Of a stretch of 64,000 nt of DNA, positions 19,027-28,325 are shown one piece after another. The notes below the pieces were generated by a model. That model made no database searches. It saw only the letters and a list, made by a program, of their open reading frames with translations, and had not been told where the DNA came from. The translations under genes and the position numbers were made by a program. The number at the start of each line of letters is the position of its first letter. The first letter of the stretch is position 1. Origin of the DNA: Variovorax paradoxus (GTDB lineage: Bacteria; Pseudomonadota; Gammaproteobacteria; Burkholderiales; Burkholderiaceae_C); contig NZ_JAGGNW010000011.1 in assembly GCF_018614875.1 (NCBI RefSeq), positions 806,001-870,000 on the forward strand, read 5' to 3'.

Positions 19027-20558
19027 CCTCCGACCACCCTCCCCTCGAACGCCTGGAGCGCCTGCCCAGCCCTTCGGACTGGACCTTCGAACTCATCGAG
19101 ACCTATCACACCGAGATTGCGAAAACGGCCAGGGGCTTCGGCCTGGACGTGTATCCCAACCAGCTCGAGGTGATCACCGCCGAGCAGATGATGGATGCCT
19201 ATGCCAGCGTCGGCATGCCCATGATCTACCGCCACTGGTCGTACGGCAAGCAGTTCATTGCCACGGAGAAGAACTACCGCCGCGGCCACATGGGGCTGGC
19301 CTACGAGATCGTCATCAACTCCGACCCCTGCATTGCCTACCTGATGGAAGAAAACACCATGGCCATGCAGGCCCTGGTGATCGCCCATGCCGCTTACGGC
19401 CACAACAGCTTCTTCAAGGGCAACTACCTGTTCCGGATGTGGACCGACGCGTCCTCGATCATCGACTACCTCGTGTACGCGCGGCACTACATCGCCGAAT
19501 GCGAGGATCGCCACGGGCTCGACGCGGTGGAAGAGCTGCTCGACTCCTGCCACGCGCTGATGAACTACGGCGTCGACCGCTATCGCCGTCCGCAGAGGCG
19601 ATCGCTGGCGCAGGAAGGCACACAGCGCGTCGAGCGCGAGCGCTATATGCAGCAGCAGGTCAACGACCTCTGGCGCACCCTGCCCCGCAAGACCGAACAG
19701 GCGACGGAATCCGACGCCTCGCGCCGCTTTCCTTCGGAACCGCAGGAGAACCTGCTCTACTTCTTCGAGAAGAACGCCCCGCTGCTCGAGCCCTGGCAGC
19801 GCGAGGTGGTGCGCATCGTGCGCAAGGTCGCACAGTATTTCTACCCGCAGCGCCAGACCCAGGTCATGAACGAAGGCTGGGCCACGTTCTGGCACTACAC
19901 CCTGCTGAACACCATGTACGACCGCGGCCAGCTCGCCGACGGCTTCATGATGGAATGGCTCAGTTCGCACACCGGCGTGATCTTCCAGCCGCCCGTTGGG
20001 CATCGCGCCTACAGCGGCGTCAACCCCTACGCGCTGGGCTTCTCGATGTTCACCGAGCTGCGGCGCATCTGCCAAAACCCGACCGAGGAAGACCGCCGCT
20101 GGTTCCCCGACTTCGCGGGCACCGACTGGGTCAAGACGCTCGACTATGCAATGCGCAACTTCAAGGACGAGAGTTTTGTCGGCCAGTTCCTGAGCCCGAA
20201 GACCATGCGCGATTTCAGGTTCTTCGCAATCCGCGACTACCAGAGCGAAACCGAGCTCGAGGTCTCCGCCATCCACGACGACAGCGGCTATCAATCGCTG
20301 CGCGAATCGCTGTCACGCCAGTACGACATCAGCAGCCGGGAGCCCGACATCCAGGTGTGGAACGTCAACATGCGCGGCGACCGCGCCCTGACGCTGCGCC
20401 ACACGCAGCGCAACAACCTGCCGCTGCACGACGATGCCGAAGAGGTTTTGAAGCACGTCGCGCGGCTGTGGGGATTCGACGTGCATCTGGAGAGCGTCGA
20501 CGCCCAGGGACATATCAGCCGCAGCTGGAAAGCCGCGGCTCCCAAGCAGACTGACTGA
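19023..20558 (+). CDS. SpoVR family protein
   Basis: A 511-residue SpoVR/YcgB-family protein, named after a Bacillus sporulation gene but widespread in non-sporulating bacteria. Typical segments are YPNQLEVITAEQMMDAYA, GMPMIYRHWSYGKQF, MNEGWATFWHYTL and NPYALGFSMF. The HYT and HR residues in these blocks are invariant in the family. The ATG overlaps the yeaH TGA (ATGA), so it is translationally coupled. It completes the prkA-yeaH-spoVR module; biochemical function is unknown. Confidence 0.95.
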   Translation: MTSDHPPLERLERLPSPSDWTFELIETYHTEIAKTARGFGLDVYPNQLEVITAEQMMDAYASVGMPMIYRHWSYGKQFIATEKNYRRGHMGLAYEIVINSDPCIAYLMEENTMAMQALVIAHAAYGHNSFFKGNYLFRMWTDASSIIDYLVYARHYIAECEDRHGLDAVEELLDSCHALMNYGVDRYRRPQRRSLAQEGTQRVERERYMQQQVNDLWRTLPRKTEQATESDASRRFPSEPQENLLYFFEKNAPLLEPWQREVVRIVRKVAQYFYPQRQTQVMNEGWATFWHYTLLNTMYDRGQLADGFMMEWLSSHTGVIFQPPVGHRAYSGVNPYALGFSMFTELRRICQNPTEEDRRWFPDFAGTDWVKTLDYAMRNFKDESFVGQFLSPKTMRDFRFFAIRDYQSETELEVSAIHDDSGYQSLRESLSRQYDISSREPDIQVWNVNMRGDRALTLRHTQRNNLPLHDDAEEVLKHVARLWGFDVHLESVDAQGHISRSWKAAAPKQTD

Positions 20559-20570
20559 TGAGCCCCGCGC

Positions 20571-21011
20571 TCAGGGCACCAGGGCCGCGATGGCCAATGC
20601 GTAGCCTTTCACGCCCAGGCCCACGATGATGCCGCGCGCCGCCGGCGAAATGTACGAGTGGTGGCGAAACTCCTCGCGCGCGTGCACGTTCGAGATGTGC
20701 AGTTCGATCAGCGGCACGCTCGCGCCCTTGATGGCGTCGTGCAGCGCGATCGAGGTGTGGGTGTAGGCGCCCGGATTCATCACCACGCCGAGCATGGTGC
20801 CGGCGGCAACCTCGCGGCCGGCTTCGTGGATCCAATCGATCAGCACGCCCTCGTGGTTCGACTGGCGGCACTCGATCTCCACGCCGTGCGTGGCGCCGGC
20901 CTCCTTGCACAGGCGCTCGACATCGGCCAGCGTGTCGCGTCCGTATTGCTCTGGCTCGCGCGTGCCGAGCAGGTTGAGATTGGGGCCGTTGAGGACGAGT
21001 ATTTTCTTCAT
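20571..21011 (-). CDS. aroQ: Type II 3-dehydroquinate dehydratase
   Basis: A 146-residue type II enzyme of the shikimate pathway, converting 3-dehydroquinate to 3-dehydroshikimate. The start [20 protein letters not shown], with the lid Arg and the catalytic Tyr in EQYG, and later segments NPGAYTHTS and [10 protein letters not shown] are all present. The open frame extends upstream without conservation, so the ATG at 21011 is chosen. It is transcribed toward spoVR and is divergent from frmA. Confidence 0.96.
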   Translation of the reverse strand: MKKILVLNGPNLNLLGTREPEQYGRDTLADVERLCKEAGATHGVEIECRQSNHEGVLIDWIHEAGREVAAGTMLGVVMNPGAYTHTSIALHDAIKGASVPLIELHISNVHAREEFRHHSYISPAARGIIVGLGVKGYALAIAALVP

Positions 21012-21169
21012 GATGGATGGCGTCGGACGAGCCGCCATTATGGGCGAGTGCCTCCGCGAGGACTTGCGACAAGGTAACGCGCACCGTGAGTGCAGATGTC
21101 GGGTATCTTTCCTGCCGGGCCGGCCCGAGAGCCGGGCTCGGTATCCTTCTCCCTTTGCCCTGAAACGCC

Positions 21170-22276
<1,107 letters not shown>

Positions 22277-22368
22277 CCCCCAGTCTGCGCGCACCTCGTG
22301 TCGCTTCGCCCACCCCCTTCCAGGGGGCAACACCAGCGGCCCGGCAAAGCCGGTTCCGCGGTGTTTCT
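22277..22368 (+). repeat. Dispersed intergenic repeat, copy 2
   Basis: A roughly 92-bp copy between frmA and the alpha/beta hydrolase, same orientation as copy 1. It holds CCCCTTCCAGGGGG and GGCCCGGCAAAGCCGGTTCC, then GCGGTGTTTCT. Confidence 0.85.
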
Positions 22369-22403
22369 GGAACAACTCTCACGTGCTCTGCGGAGGTGAG
22401 TCG

Positions 22404-23330
22404 ATGATGGAAAAAATGCAGCCCTTGCGCAAGATCGAAGCGGGCGTCCTCGATGTCGCCTATCACGAAGCCGGTCCGGCCGATGGCCCGCCCGTGCTGC
22501 TGATGCACGGCTTTCCGTACGACATCCACACCTACGCGGAAGTCGCGCCGATGCTTGCCGAGCGGGGTTGCCGCGTGATCGTTCCGTACATGCGCGGCTA
22601 CGGCGCCACCCGCTTCCTGAGCGCTGCCACGCCGCGCTCGGGCGAGCAGGCGGCGTTCGGCGCCGACCTGCTTGCGCTGCTCGATGCGCTGAAGATCGAA
22701 CGCGCGGTGCTCGCCGGCTACGACTGGGGCGGCCGCGCCGCCTGCGTGGTCGCGGCCCTCTGGCCCGAGCGCTGCGCGGGCCTGGTCTCGCTCAACAGCT
22801 ACAACATCCAGAACATCGCCAAGGCGATGGAGCCCGACACGCCCGAAAACGAGCACAGCCTCTGGTACCAGTACTACTTCCACAGCGAGCGCGGCCGCGC
22901 CGGCCTCGAGAAAGACCGCAAGGCCCTCACAAAGCTGCTCTGGCGGCTCTGGTCGCCCACCTGGAAGTTCGACGACGCCACTTTCGAGCGCAGCGCCGCC
23001 GCCTTCGACCATCCCGATTTCGTCGAGGTGGTGATCCACTCGTACCGGCATCGCTTCGGCCTCGTTCCGGGCGATCCGGCGTACGCGGGCATCGAACGCC
23101 GCCTGGCCGCGCAGCCCGTGATCTCCGTGCCCGCCATCACCTTCGACGGCGTCGACGACGGGGTGCGCCCGCCCGCCGACGCCTCGGCCCATGCGCACCG
23201 CTTCAGCGGGCCGCGTTCGCACCGCGTGGTGCCCGGCGCCGGCCACAACATGCCGCAGGAGGCGCCCCGCATCTTTGCCGACGCCGTGCTCGAACTCGTG
23301 CCCGCACTGCACAACAACACCTCCCGATGA
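22404..23330 (+). CDS. Alpha/beta hydrolase, epoxide hydrolase/dehalogenase-like
   Basis: A 308-residue alpha/beta hydrolase. The nucleophile elbow is GYDWGG with Asp107, the arrangement of epoxide hydrolases and haloalkane dehalogenases rather than Ser esterases. The oxyanion HGFP motif is in LLMHGFPYDIHTYAE. The late acid is in FDGVDDGV and the catalytic His in GAGHNMPQEAP. GGAGG lies seven bases before the ATG at 22404. It sits between the two formaldehyde-detoxification genes and overlaps fghA by four bases, suggesting cotranscription. The substrate is unknown. Confidence 0.88.
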   Translation: MMEKMQPLRKIEAGVLDVAYHEAGPADGPPVLLMHGFPYDIHTYAEVAPMLAERGCRVIVPYMRGYGATRFLSAATPRSGEQAAFGADLLALLDALKIERAVLAGYDWGGRAACVVAALWPERCAGLVSLNSYNIQNIAKAMEPDTPENEHSLWYQYYFHSERGRAGLEKDRKALTKLLWRLWSPTWKFDDATFERSAAAFDHPDFVEVVIHSYRHRFGLVPGDPAYAGIERRLAAQPVISVPAITFDGVDDGVRPPADASAHAHRFSGPRSHRVVPGAGHNMPQEAPRIFADAVLELVPALHNNTSR

Positions 23331-24202
23331 CCGACATCCTCAAGACCCTTTCCGAGCACCATGCCTTCGGCGGCGTGCAAAGCTTTCACGAGCACGCCTC
23401 GCACGAAATCGGCCTGCCGATGCGCTTCTCGGTCTACCTGCCGCCGCAGGCCGCGCACGAGCGCGTGCCGGCCCTGCTCTACCTCGCGGGGCTGACCTGC
23501 AACGAAGAGACCTTCGCGGTGAAGGCCGGCGCGCAACGCATGGCTGCCAGCCTGGGCCTGGCGCTGATCGCGCCCGACACCAGTCCGCGCGGGAGCGCTG
23601 CCGAAGGCCTGCCCGGTGCCACCGCGAACTGGGACTTCGGAATCGGCGCGGGCTTCTACCTCGACGCCACCGAAGCCCCCTGGTCCGCCCACTGGCGCAT
23701 GGAAAGCTGGATCGTGCACGAGCTGCTGCCCTTCGTGGCGAGGCACTTCGCCATCGACGACCAGCGCCTGGGCATCTTCGGCCATTCGATGGGCGGCCAC
23801 GGCGCGCTCACGCTCGCGATGCGCCACCCCGGGCGCTTCAAGTCACTGTCGGCATTCGCGCCCATCTGCGCGCCCACGCAATGCCCGTGGGGCGAAAAGG
23901 CATTCAGCGGCTATCTGGGCCAGCCGGGCGGCGACCGCGCGCAATGGCTTGCGCACGACGCCAGTGCGCTCATGAAATCGCAGATCGCCGCGCCCTACCC
24001 CCAGGGCATATTGATCGACCAGGGGCTGTCCGACAAATTCCTTGCCGAGCAGCTGTACCCGGAAGCCTTCGAGGCCGCCTGCTTTGCCGCCGGCCAGCCG
24101 CTCACGCTGCGCCGGCACGCGGGCTACGACCACGGCTACTACTTCATCCAGACCTTCATGGCGGACCACATCGCCCACCACGCACAAACGCTGCACGGCT
24201 GA
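23327..24202 (+). CDS. fghA: S-formylglutathione hydrolase
   Basis: A 291-residue esterase-D family enzyme that hydrolyses S-formylglutathione to formate and glutathione, the second step after FrmA. It has LLYLAGLTCNEETFAVKAG, APDTSPRG, the nucleophile elbow GHSMGGHGAL with the catalytic Ser, and the C-terminal His in GYDHGYYFI. The ATG overlaps the preceding TGA. Length and motifs fit the family fully. Confidence 0.95.
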   Translation: MTDILKTLSEHHAFGGVQSFHEHASHEIGLPMRFSVYLPPQAAHERVPALLYLAGLTCNEETFAVKAGAQRMAASLGLALIAPDTSPRGSAAEGLPGATANWDFGIGAGFYLDATEAPWSAHWRMESWIVHELLPFVARHFAIDDQRLGIFGHSMGGHGALTLAMRHPGRFKSLSAFAPICAPTQCPWGEKAFSGYLGQPGGDRAQWLAHDASALMKSQIAAPYPQGILIDQGLSDKFLAEQLYPEAFEAACFAAGQPLTLRRHAGYDHGYYFIQTFMADHIAHHAQTLHG

Positions 24203-24238
24203 TCCACCGTGGCGGGGCGGGCGCCGTATCATGGAGCA

Positions 24239-24733
24239 ATGTCCGCAGCACAGATTCCTGCCTTCCATTTGCGGTCCCGCGACGGTGCCGCCGAAGAGAA
24301 CCTGGTGCTCGCCGGCATCTGGCGCCGGGCCTGGATGGCGGCCAACCGCAGAGCCACCGTCATCGAGCCGATCACGCATTGGCTGCGGCGCGTGCAAACC
24401 GAATTCGTGCCGCCGGCCGATGTGGTGCTGGCCGAACGCGATGGCCAGGTGCTCGCTTTCATGGTGCTGCTGGCGCGGCGCGAATACGTGGCGCAGCTGT
24501 TCGTCGAACCCCATCTGCGCAACCAGGGCCTCGGGCAGGCGCTGCTCGACGAAGCCAGCGTGCGCATGCCGCTCGGCTGGAAACTCCACGTGGCCACCAG
24601 CAACACCGCGGCGCAACGCTTCTACGAGCGCTACGGCCTCGTGCGCGGCGCGGTCGACCGGCACCCGGCCAGCGGACGCGAACGGGTGGCCTACCATTGG
24701 TATCCCCGCAGCCCGCCACGACGTACGGGCTGA
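24239..24733 (+). CDS. GNAT family N-acetyltransferase
   Basis: A 164-residue acetyltransferase. The acetyl-CoA binding core is VAQLFVEPHLRNQGLGQALL (motif A with RNQGLG), followed by LHVATSNTAAQRFYERYGL (motif B). The acceptor is unknown. The ATG at 24239 has a weak GGAG nearby; a GTG at 24209 in the same frame lacks any ribosome-binding site. It is close behind fghA but is probably unrelated in function. Confidence 0.85.
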   Translation: MSAAQIPAFHLRSRDGAAEENLVLAGIWRRAWMAANRRATVIEPITHWLRRVQTEFVPPADVVLAERDGQVLAFMVLLARREYVAQLFVEPHLRNQGLGQALLDEASVRMPLGWKLHVATSNTAAQRFYERYGLVRGAVDRHPASGRERVAYHWYPRSPPRRTG

Positions 24734-24756
24734 GCGCTCTTCCCCCTCGTTTTCTC

Positions 24757-25146
24757 ATGCGCATCGATCACATCGCCCTCTGGACCACCGACCTCGAACG
24801 CTGCAAGCGCTTCTACATCGACTACTTCGGCGCCACGGCCGGCGCGGGCTATGTCAATCCAGCGAAGGGATTCGCCTCCTGCTTCCTGAGCCTGGGTGAC
24901 GGCGCCCGCATCGAGGCCATGACCACCCGCACGCTCTCGCCGGTACCCTCCGAGCCCGGCGCCCAGCGCATGGGATGGACGCACCTCGCCATCAGCGTGG
25001 GCTCCGAGGCAGCGGTCGACGCCCTCACTCAGCGCCTGAAGGCCGACGGCTATCCGCTGCTCGACGGGCCGCGCCGCACGGGTGACGGCTATTACGAGAG
25101 CGTGGTGCTCGACCCGGACGGCAATCGCATCGAGATCACGGCATGA
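24757..25146 (+). CDS. VOC family (glyoxalase-like) protein
   Basis: A 129-residue single-chain glyoxalase/bleomycin-resistance fold protein. It starts with the metal-ligand segment MRIDHIALWTTDLERCKRFY and ends with the second-half signature YYESVVLDPDGNRIEIT, with His and Glu ligands in the usual places (WTHLAIS, NRIEI). Such proteins are metal-dependent lyases, isomerases or dioxygenases, or drug-binding proteins; the substrate is not evident. Confidence 0.85.
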   Translation: MRIDHIALWTTDLERCKRFYIDYFGATAGAGYVNPAKGFASCFLSLGDGARIEAMTTRTLSPVPSEPGAQRMGWTHLAISVGSEAAVDALTQRLKADGYPLLDGPRRTGDGYYESVVLDPDGNRIEITA

Positions 25147-25174
25147 AGGCGGCGCCTCGCGCGAAGGGTGTTTC

Positions 25175-25558
25175 ATGAGCGCATTCGTACAAAGCCTGCA
25201 CGAAATCTTCGAGCGCCTCGGCCGCATCGAAACGCGCCGCATGTTCGGCGGCCACGGCGTGTGGCACGAGGGCCGCATGATCGCGCTCGTTGCCAAGGAC
25301 ACGCTCTACCTCAAAGCCGACGCCGGCAGCGCCGAGCATTTCGACAGGCAGAACCTGCCGCCCTTCACCTATGTGCGCGAAGGCAAGGCGATGCCGATGT
25401 CGTACCGGCTGGCCCCGGCCGATCTTTTCGAAGACCGCGAGGAAGCCGCGCTCTGGGGCCGCCGCGCCTACGAAGCGGCCTTGCGCTCGGGCCAGCCGCC
25501 GAAGAAGAAAACCGCCAAGAAAGCCCCAGTGAAGAAAAAGAAAGAAGCCACCCCTTGA
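25175..25558 (+). CDS. TfoX/Sxy N-terminal domain protein with Lys-rich tail
   Basis: A 127-residue protein. Residues 1-105 form a TfoX-N domain (RRMFGGHGVWHEGRMIALVA, LYLKAD, PMSYRLAP). The last 20 residues are mostly Lys, Ala and Pro (KKKTAKKAPVKKKK), like bacterial histone H1-like tails. The domain occurs in competence regulators, but stand-alone versions are mostly uncharacterised. The tail suggests nucleic-acid contact, which is inference. Its stop overlaps the proposed TTG start of the next gene. Confidence 0.82.
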   Translation: MSAFVQSLHEIFERLGRIETRRMFGGHGVWHEGRMIALVAKDTLYLKADAGSAEHFDRQNLPPFTYVREGKAMPMSYRLAPADLFEDREEAALWGRRAYEAALRSGQPPKKKTAKKAPVKKKKEATP

Positions 25559-26163
25559 GCGACAACACACTCGCGCTGCCGCCCCTTCCCGAGCGCGCGC
25601 AGATCGCGCTGCTCGAACCGTTCGAGGGCCTTGGCCTGAAAGATATCGTGGTCGTTTCCACGTTGCCCGAGGCCGAACGCGCCGCAGCCGCGCTGCTGGC
25701 CGCCGGCGTGGCCGGCTTCGACACCGAATCCAAGCCCACCTTCGCAAAGAACGAGGTCTCGGGTGGCCCGCACGTGGTGCAGTTCGCAACGCGCGAAACG
25801 GCCTGGCTGTTTCAGCTGCATCGCACCGAATGCAATCCGGTGGCCGCAGCGCTGATCGCCTCGACCGAGCTCAGGAAGGTCGGCTTCGGCCTTTCGACCG
25901 ACCTCACGCTGATACGCAACCGCCTCAACATCGAGCCGAAGGCGGTGTTCGACATCGACAGCGAGTTCCGCCGCCGCGGCTACCGCAAATCGGTGGGCGT
26001 GAAGGCGGCCGTGGCGCTGGTGTTCAACCGGCGCTTCGTGAAGTCGCGCAAGGCGACCACCTCGAACTGGGCCAACCGGCAGCTGACCGAAGCGCAGATC
26101 CGCTATGCGGCCAACGACGCCTATGCGTCCATCCGCGTGTTCGACGCGCTCTTCGGCGGCTGA
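25555..26163 (+). CDS. RNase D-like 3'-5' exonuclease domain protein
   Basis: About 202 residues forming one DEDD-type exonuclease domain. Exo I is GFDTESKP with the catalytic Asp and Glu; Exo II is VGFGLSTDLTLI; Exo III is YAANDAYASIRVFDAL with the conserved Tyr and Asp. The C-terminal HRDC domains of true RNase D are missing, so this is a short WRN-exonuclease-like member. No in-frame ATG exists near the domain start. A TTG at 25555 overlapping the preceding TGA is the most plausible start. Confidence 0.8.
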   Translation: MSDNTLALPPLPERAQIALLEPFEGLGLKDIVVVSTLPEAERAAAALLAAGVAGFDTESKPTFAKNEVSGGPHVVQFATRETAWLFQLHRTECNPVAAALIASTELRKVGFGLSTDLTLIRNRLNIEPKAVFDIDSEFRRRGYRKSVGVKAAVALVFNRRFVKSRKATTSNWANRQLTEAQIRYAANDAYASIRVFDALFGG

Positions 26164-26267
26164 ACCGCCGCCCCTCCATCCCGCCCGGCCATGGCCGTCT
26201 CCGATGGCAGGCCCGCGGCACCCCCGGCACAATGCCTCTCACATTTGCCGCACACGAAAGAAGGGCC

Positions 26268-27692
26268 ATGAGCAACAACAAAAGCGATTTCGGATTGATC
26301 GGCCTGGCCGTGATGGGTCAGAACCTGGTGCTGAACGTGGAGAGCCGCGGCTTCCAGGTCAGCGTGTACAACCGCACCGAGGCCACCACCGAGGCCTTCG
26401 TGGCCGCCAACCCCGGCAAGCAGCTGGTCGGCGCGAAGACGCTCGAGGAGTTCGTGCAGAGCCTCGCCAGGCCGCGCAAGATCCAGATCATGGTGAAGGC
26501 CGGCGCACCGGTCGACCAGGTGATCGAACAGCTCATTCCGCTGCTCGACAAGGACGACATCGTCATCGACGGCGGCAACAGCCTCTACACCGACACCGAG
26601 CGCCGCGACGCCTACCTCCAGGCCAAGGGCCTGCGCTTCATCGGCGCGGGCGTGTCGGGCGGCGAGGAAGGCGCGCGCAAGGGTCCGTCGATCATGCCGG
26701 GCGGACCGCTTTCCACCTGGGAGGTGATGAAGCCGATCTTCGAGAGCATCGCGGCCAAGGTGGACGGCGAGCCCTGCGTCATTCACATCGGCCCCGGCGG
26801 CGCCGGCCACTACGTGAAGATGGTGCACAACGGCATCGAGTACGGCGACATGCAGCTGATCTGCGAGGCCTACAGCCTGTTCAAGGCCGCCGGCTTCAGC
26901 ACCGACGAGATGGCCGCGGTGTTCAACGAATGGAACGAAGGCGAGCTGCAGAGCTACCTGATCCAGATCACCGCCAAGGCGCTCGAGCAGAAGGACCCGG
27001 AGACGGGCCAGCCGATCGTCGACCTCATTCTCGACAAGGCCGGCCAGAAGGGCACGGGCCAGTGGACACTCGTCAACGCGGCCGAGAACGCGGTGGTCAT
27101 CAGCACCATCAACGCCGCGGTCGAGGCGCGCGTGCTGTCGTCGCAGAAGAAAGCGCGCGTGGCGGCCAGCAAGGTGCTGCAGGGGCCGAAGATCGAACTG
27201 TCGCTCGACAGGAAGGCACTGGTGGCCAAGGTGCACGACGCACTCTATGCGTCGAAGGTCATCAGCTACACGCAGGGCTTCGACCTCGTGCAGACCATGG
27301 GCGAGAAGAAGGAATGGAAGCTCGACCTCGGCCGCATCGCGGCCATCTGGCGCGGCGGCTGCATCATCCGCGCGCGCTTCCTGAACCGCATCACCGACGC
27401 CTACCGCACCGACCCGGCGCTCGGCAACCTGATGCTCGATCCCTTCTTCAAGGACCTGCTCAACCGCACGCAGCAGAACTGGCGCGAAGTGGTGGCGCTG
27501 GCGGTGAGCAACGGCATTCCGGTACCGGCATTCAGCGCGTCGCTGGCCTACTACGACAGCTACCGCACCGAGCGGCTGCCGGCGAACCTGCTGCAGGCGC
27601 AGCGCGACTTCTTCGGAGCCCACACCTACGAGCGCGTGGACAAGCCCGCCGGCGAGTTCTTCCACACCAACTGGCCGGAGGTCATCGGCTAA
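26268..27692 (+). CDS. gnd: 6-phosphogluconate dehydrogenase, decarboxylating
   Basis: A 474-residue pentose-phosphate enzyme that oxidises and decarboxylates 6-phosphogluconate to ribulose 5-phosphate. The N-terminal Rossmann fold is FGLIGLAVMGQNLVLNVE with the NADP-preferring NRT further on. Next is the family signature IGAGVSGGEEGARKGPSIMP, and the catalytic Lys is in GHYVKMVHNGIEYGDMQ. The long, dimeric form is indicated by the length. The convergent gluconokinase makes its substrate. Confidence 0.96.
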   Translation: MSNNKSDFGLIGLAVMGQNLVLNVESRGFQVSVYNRTEATTEAFVAANPGKQLVGAKTLEEFVQSLARPRKIQIMVKAGAPVDQVIEQLIPLLDKDDIVIDGGNSLYTDTERRDAYLQAKGLRFIGAGVSGGEEGARKGPSIMPGGPLSTWEVMKPIFESIAAKVDGEPCVIHIGPGGAGHYVKMVHNGIEYGDMQLICEAYSLFKAAGFSTDEMAAVFNEWNEGELQSYLIQITAKALEQKDPETGQPIVDLILDKAGQKGTGQWTLVNAAENAVVISTINAAVEARVLSSQKKARVAASKVLQGPKIELSLDRKALVAKVHDALYASKVISYTQGFDLVQTMGEKKEWKLDLGRIAAIWRGGCIIRARFLNRITDAYRTDPALGNLMLDPFFKDLLNRTQQNWREVVALAVSNGIPVPAFSASLAYYDSYRTERLPANLLQAQRDFFGAHTYERVDKPAGEFFHTNWPEVIG

Positions 27693-27704
27693 GCCCGAAA
27701 CAAA

Positions 27705-28211
27705 TCAGGCAGCTGGCAACCAGGCTTTCACCTGGCCGACCAGCACCCCCAGCGGCTCGGTCGCATCGACTGCCAGCACCCCCGCCTCCCCGACCGGCGA
27801 CTCGAGCGTTGCGAACTGGTTGGCGACCAGGCTCGCCGGAAACATGTGCTCGCCCGCACCGGCCCGCGCAGCCACGCGGCGTTCGGCCTCGGCGCGCTCG
27901 ATCTCCATGAACACGAAGCGCAGTCCGGGCACGGCCGCGCGCAACTGGTCCCGGTAGCTACGCTTGAGCGCCGAGCAGGTCAGCACCGCCCCCTGCGGGG
28001 CATCGGCCAGCGTGCGCCCGAGCGTCGCGAGCCAGCCGGCGCGGTCCGCATCGGTCAGCGCGATGCCCCGGCTCATCTTCTCGACATTGGCAGGCGGGTG
28101 GTAGTCGTCGCCCTCGATCAGCGGCAGCCCGAAACCGACCGCCAGCGCGGCTCCGACACTCGATTTGCCGCAGCCCGAAACACCCATCACGACCAGCCAT
28201 ACCCCGTTCAT
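27705..28211 (-). CDS. gntK: Gluconokinase
   Basis: A 168-residue gluconokinase of the GntK/shikimate-kinase fold, phosphorylating gluconate to 6-phosphogluconate. The P-loop GVSGCGKS spans residues 10-17. The substrate region is EGDDYHPPANVEKMS, and CSALKRSYRDQLR and FPASLVANQFATLE are diagnostic of the family. It converges with gnd, whose product uses the phosphogluconate made here. Confidence 0.95.
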   Translation of the reverse strand: MNGVWLVVMGVSGCGKSSVGAALAVGFGLPLIEGDDYHPPANVEKMSRGIALTDADRAGWLATLGRTLADAPQGAVLTCSALKRSYRDQLRAAVPGLRFVFMEIERAEAERRVAARAGAGEHMFPASLVANQFATLESPVGEAGVLAVDATEPLGVLVGQVKAWLPAA

Positions 28212-28233
28212 AAATCCCCCTTCTTGGTGCAGC

Positions 28234-28251
28234 CACGGGGCATTCCCCGTG
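28234..28251. promoter_or_regulatory. Perfect inverted repeat between gntK and the efflux operon
   Basis: CACGGGG-CATT-CCCCGTG is a perfect seven-base-pair inverted repeat in the divergent gap, 23 bases upstream of the gntK start. It may be an operator or an RNA hairpin in the gntK leader. Confidence 0.4.
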
Positions 28252-28325
28252 CATCAGCCGAACTTAAATCTACTTCCTTATGATGCGAAACCTTTTTTAC
28301 CCGCCGGAAGCAGAGAGTCCCGCCC

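Noticed and set aside
26155-26171. CGGCGG-CTGAA-CCGCCG hairpin over the exonuclease stop codon
   Set aside because: No T run follows and GC-rich stems of this size are frequent by chance here.
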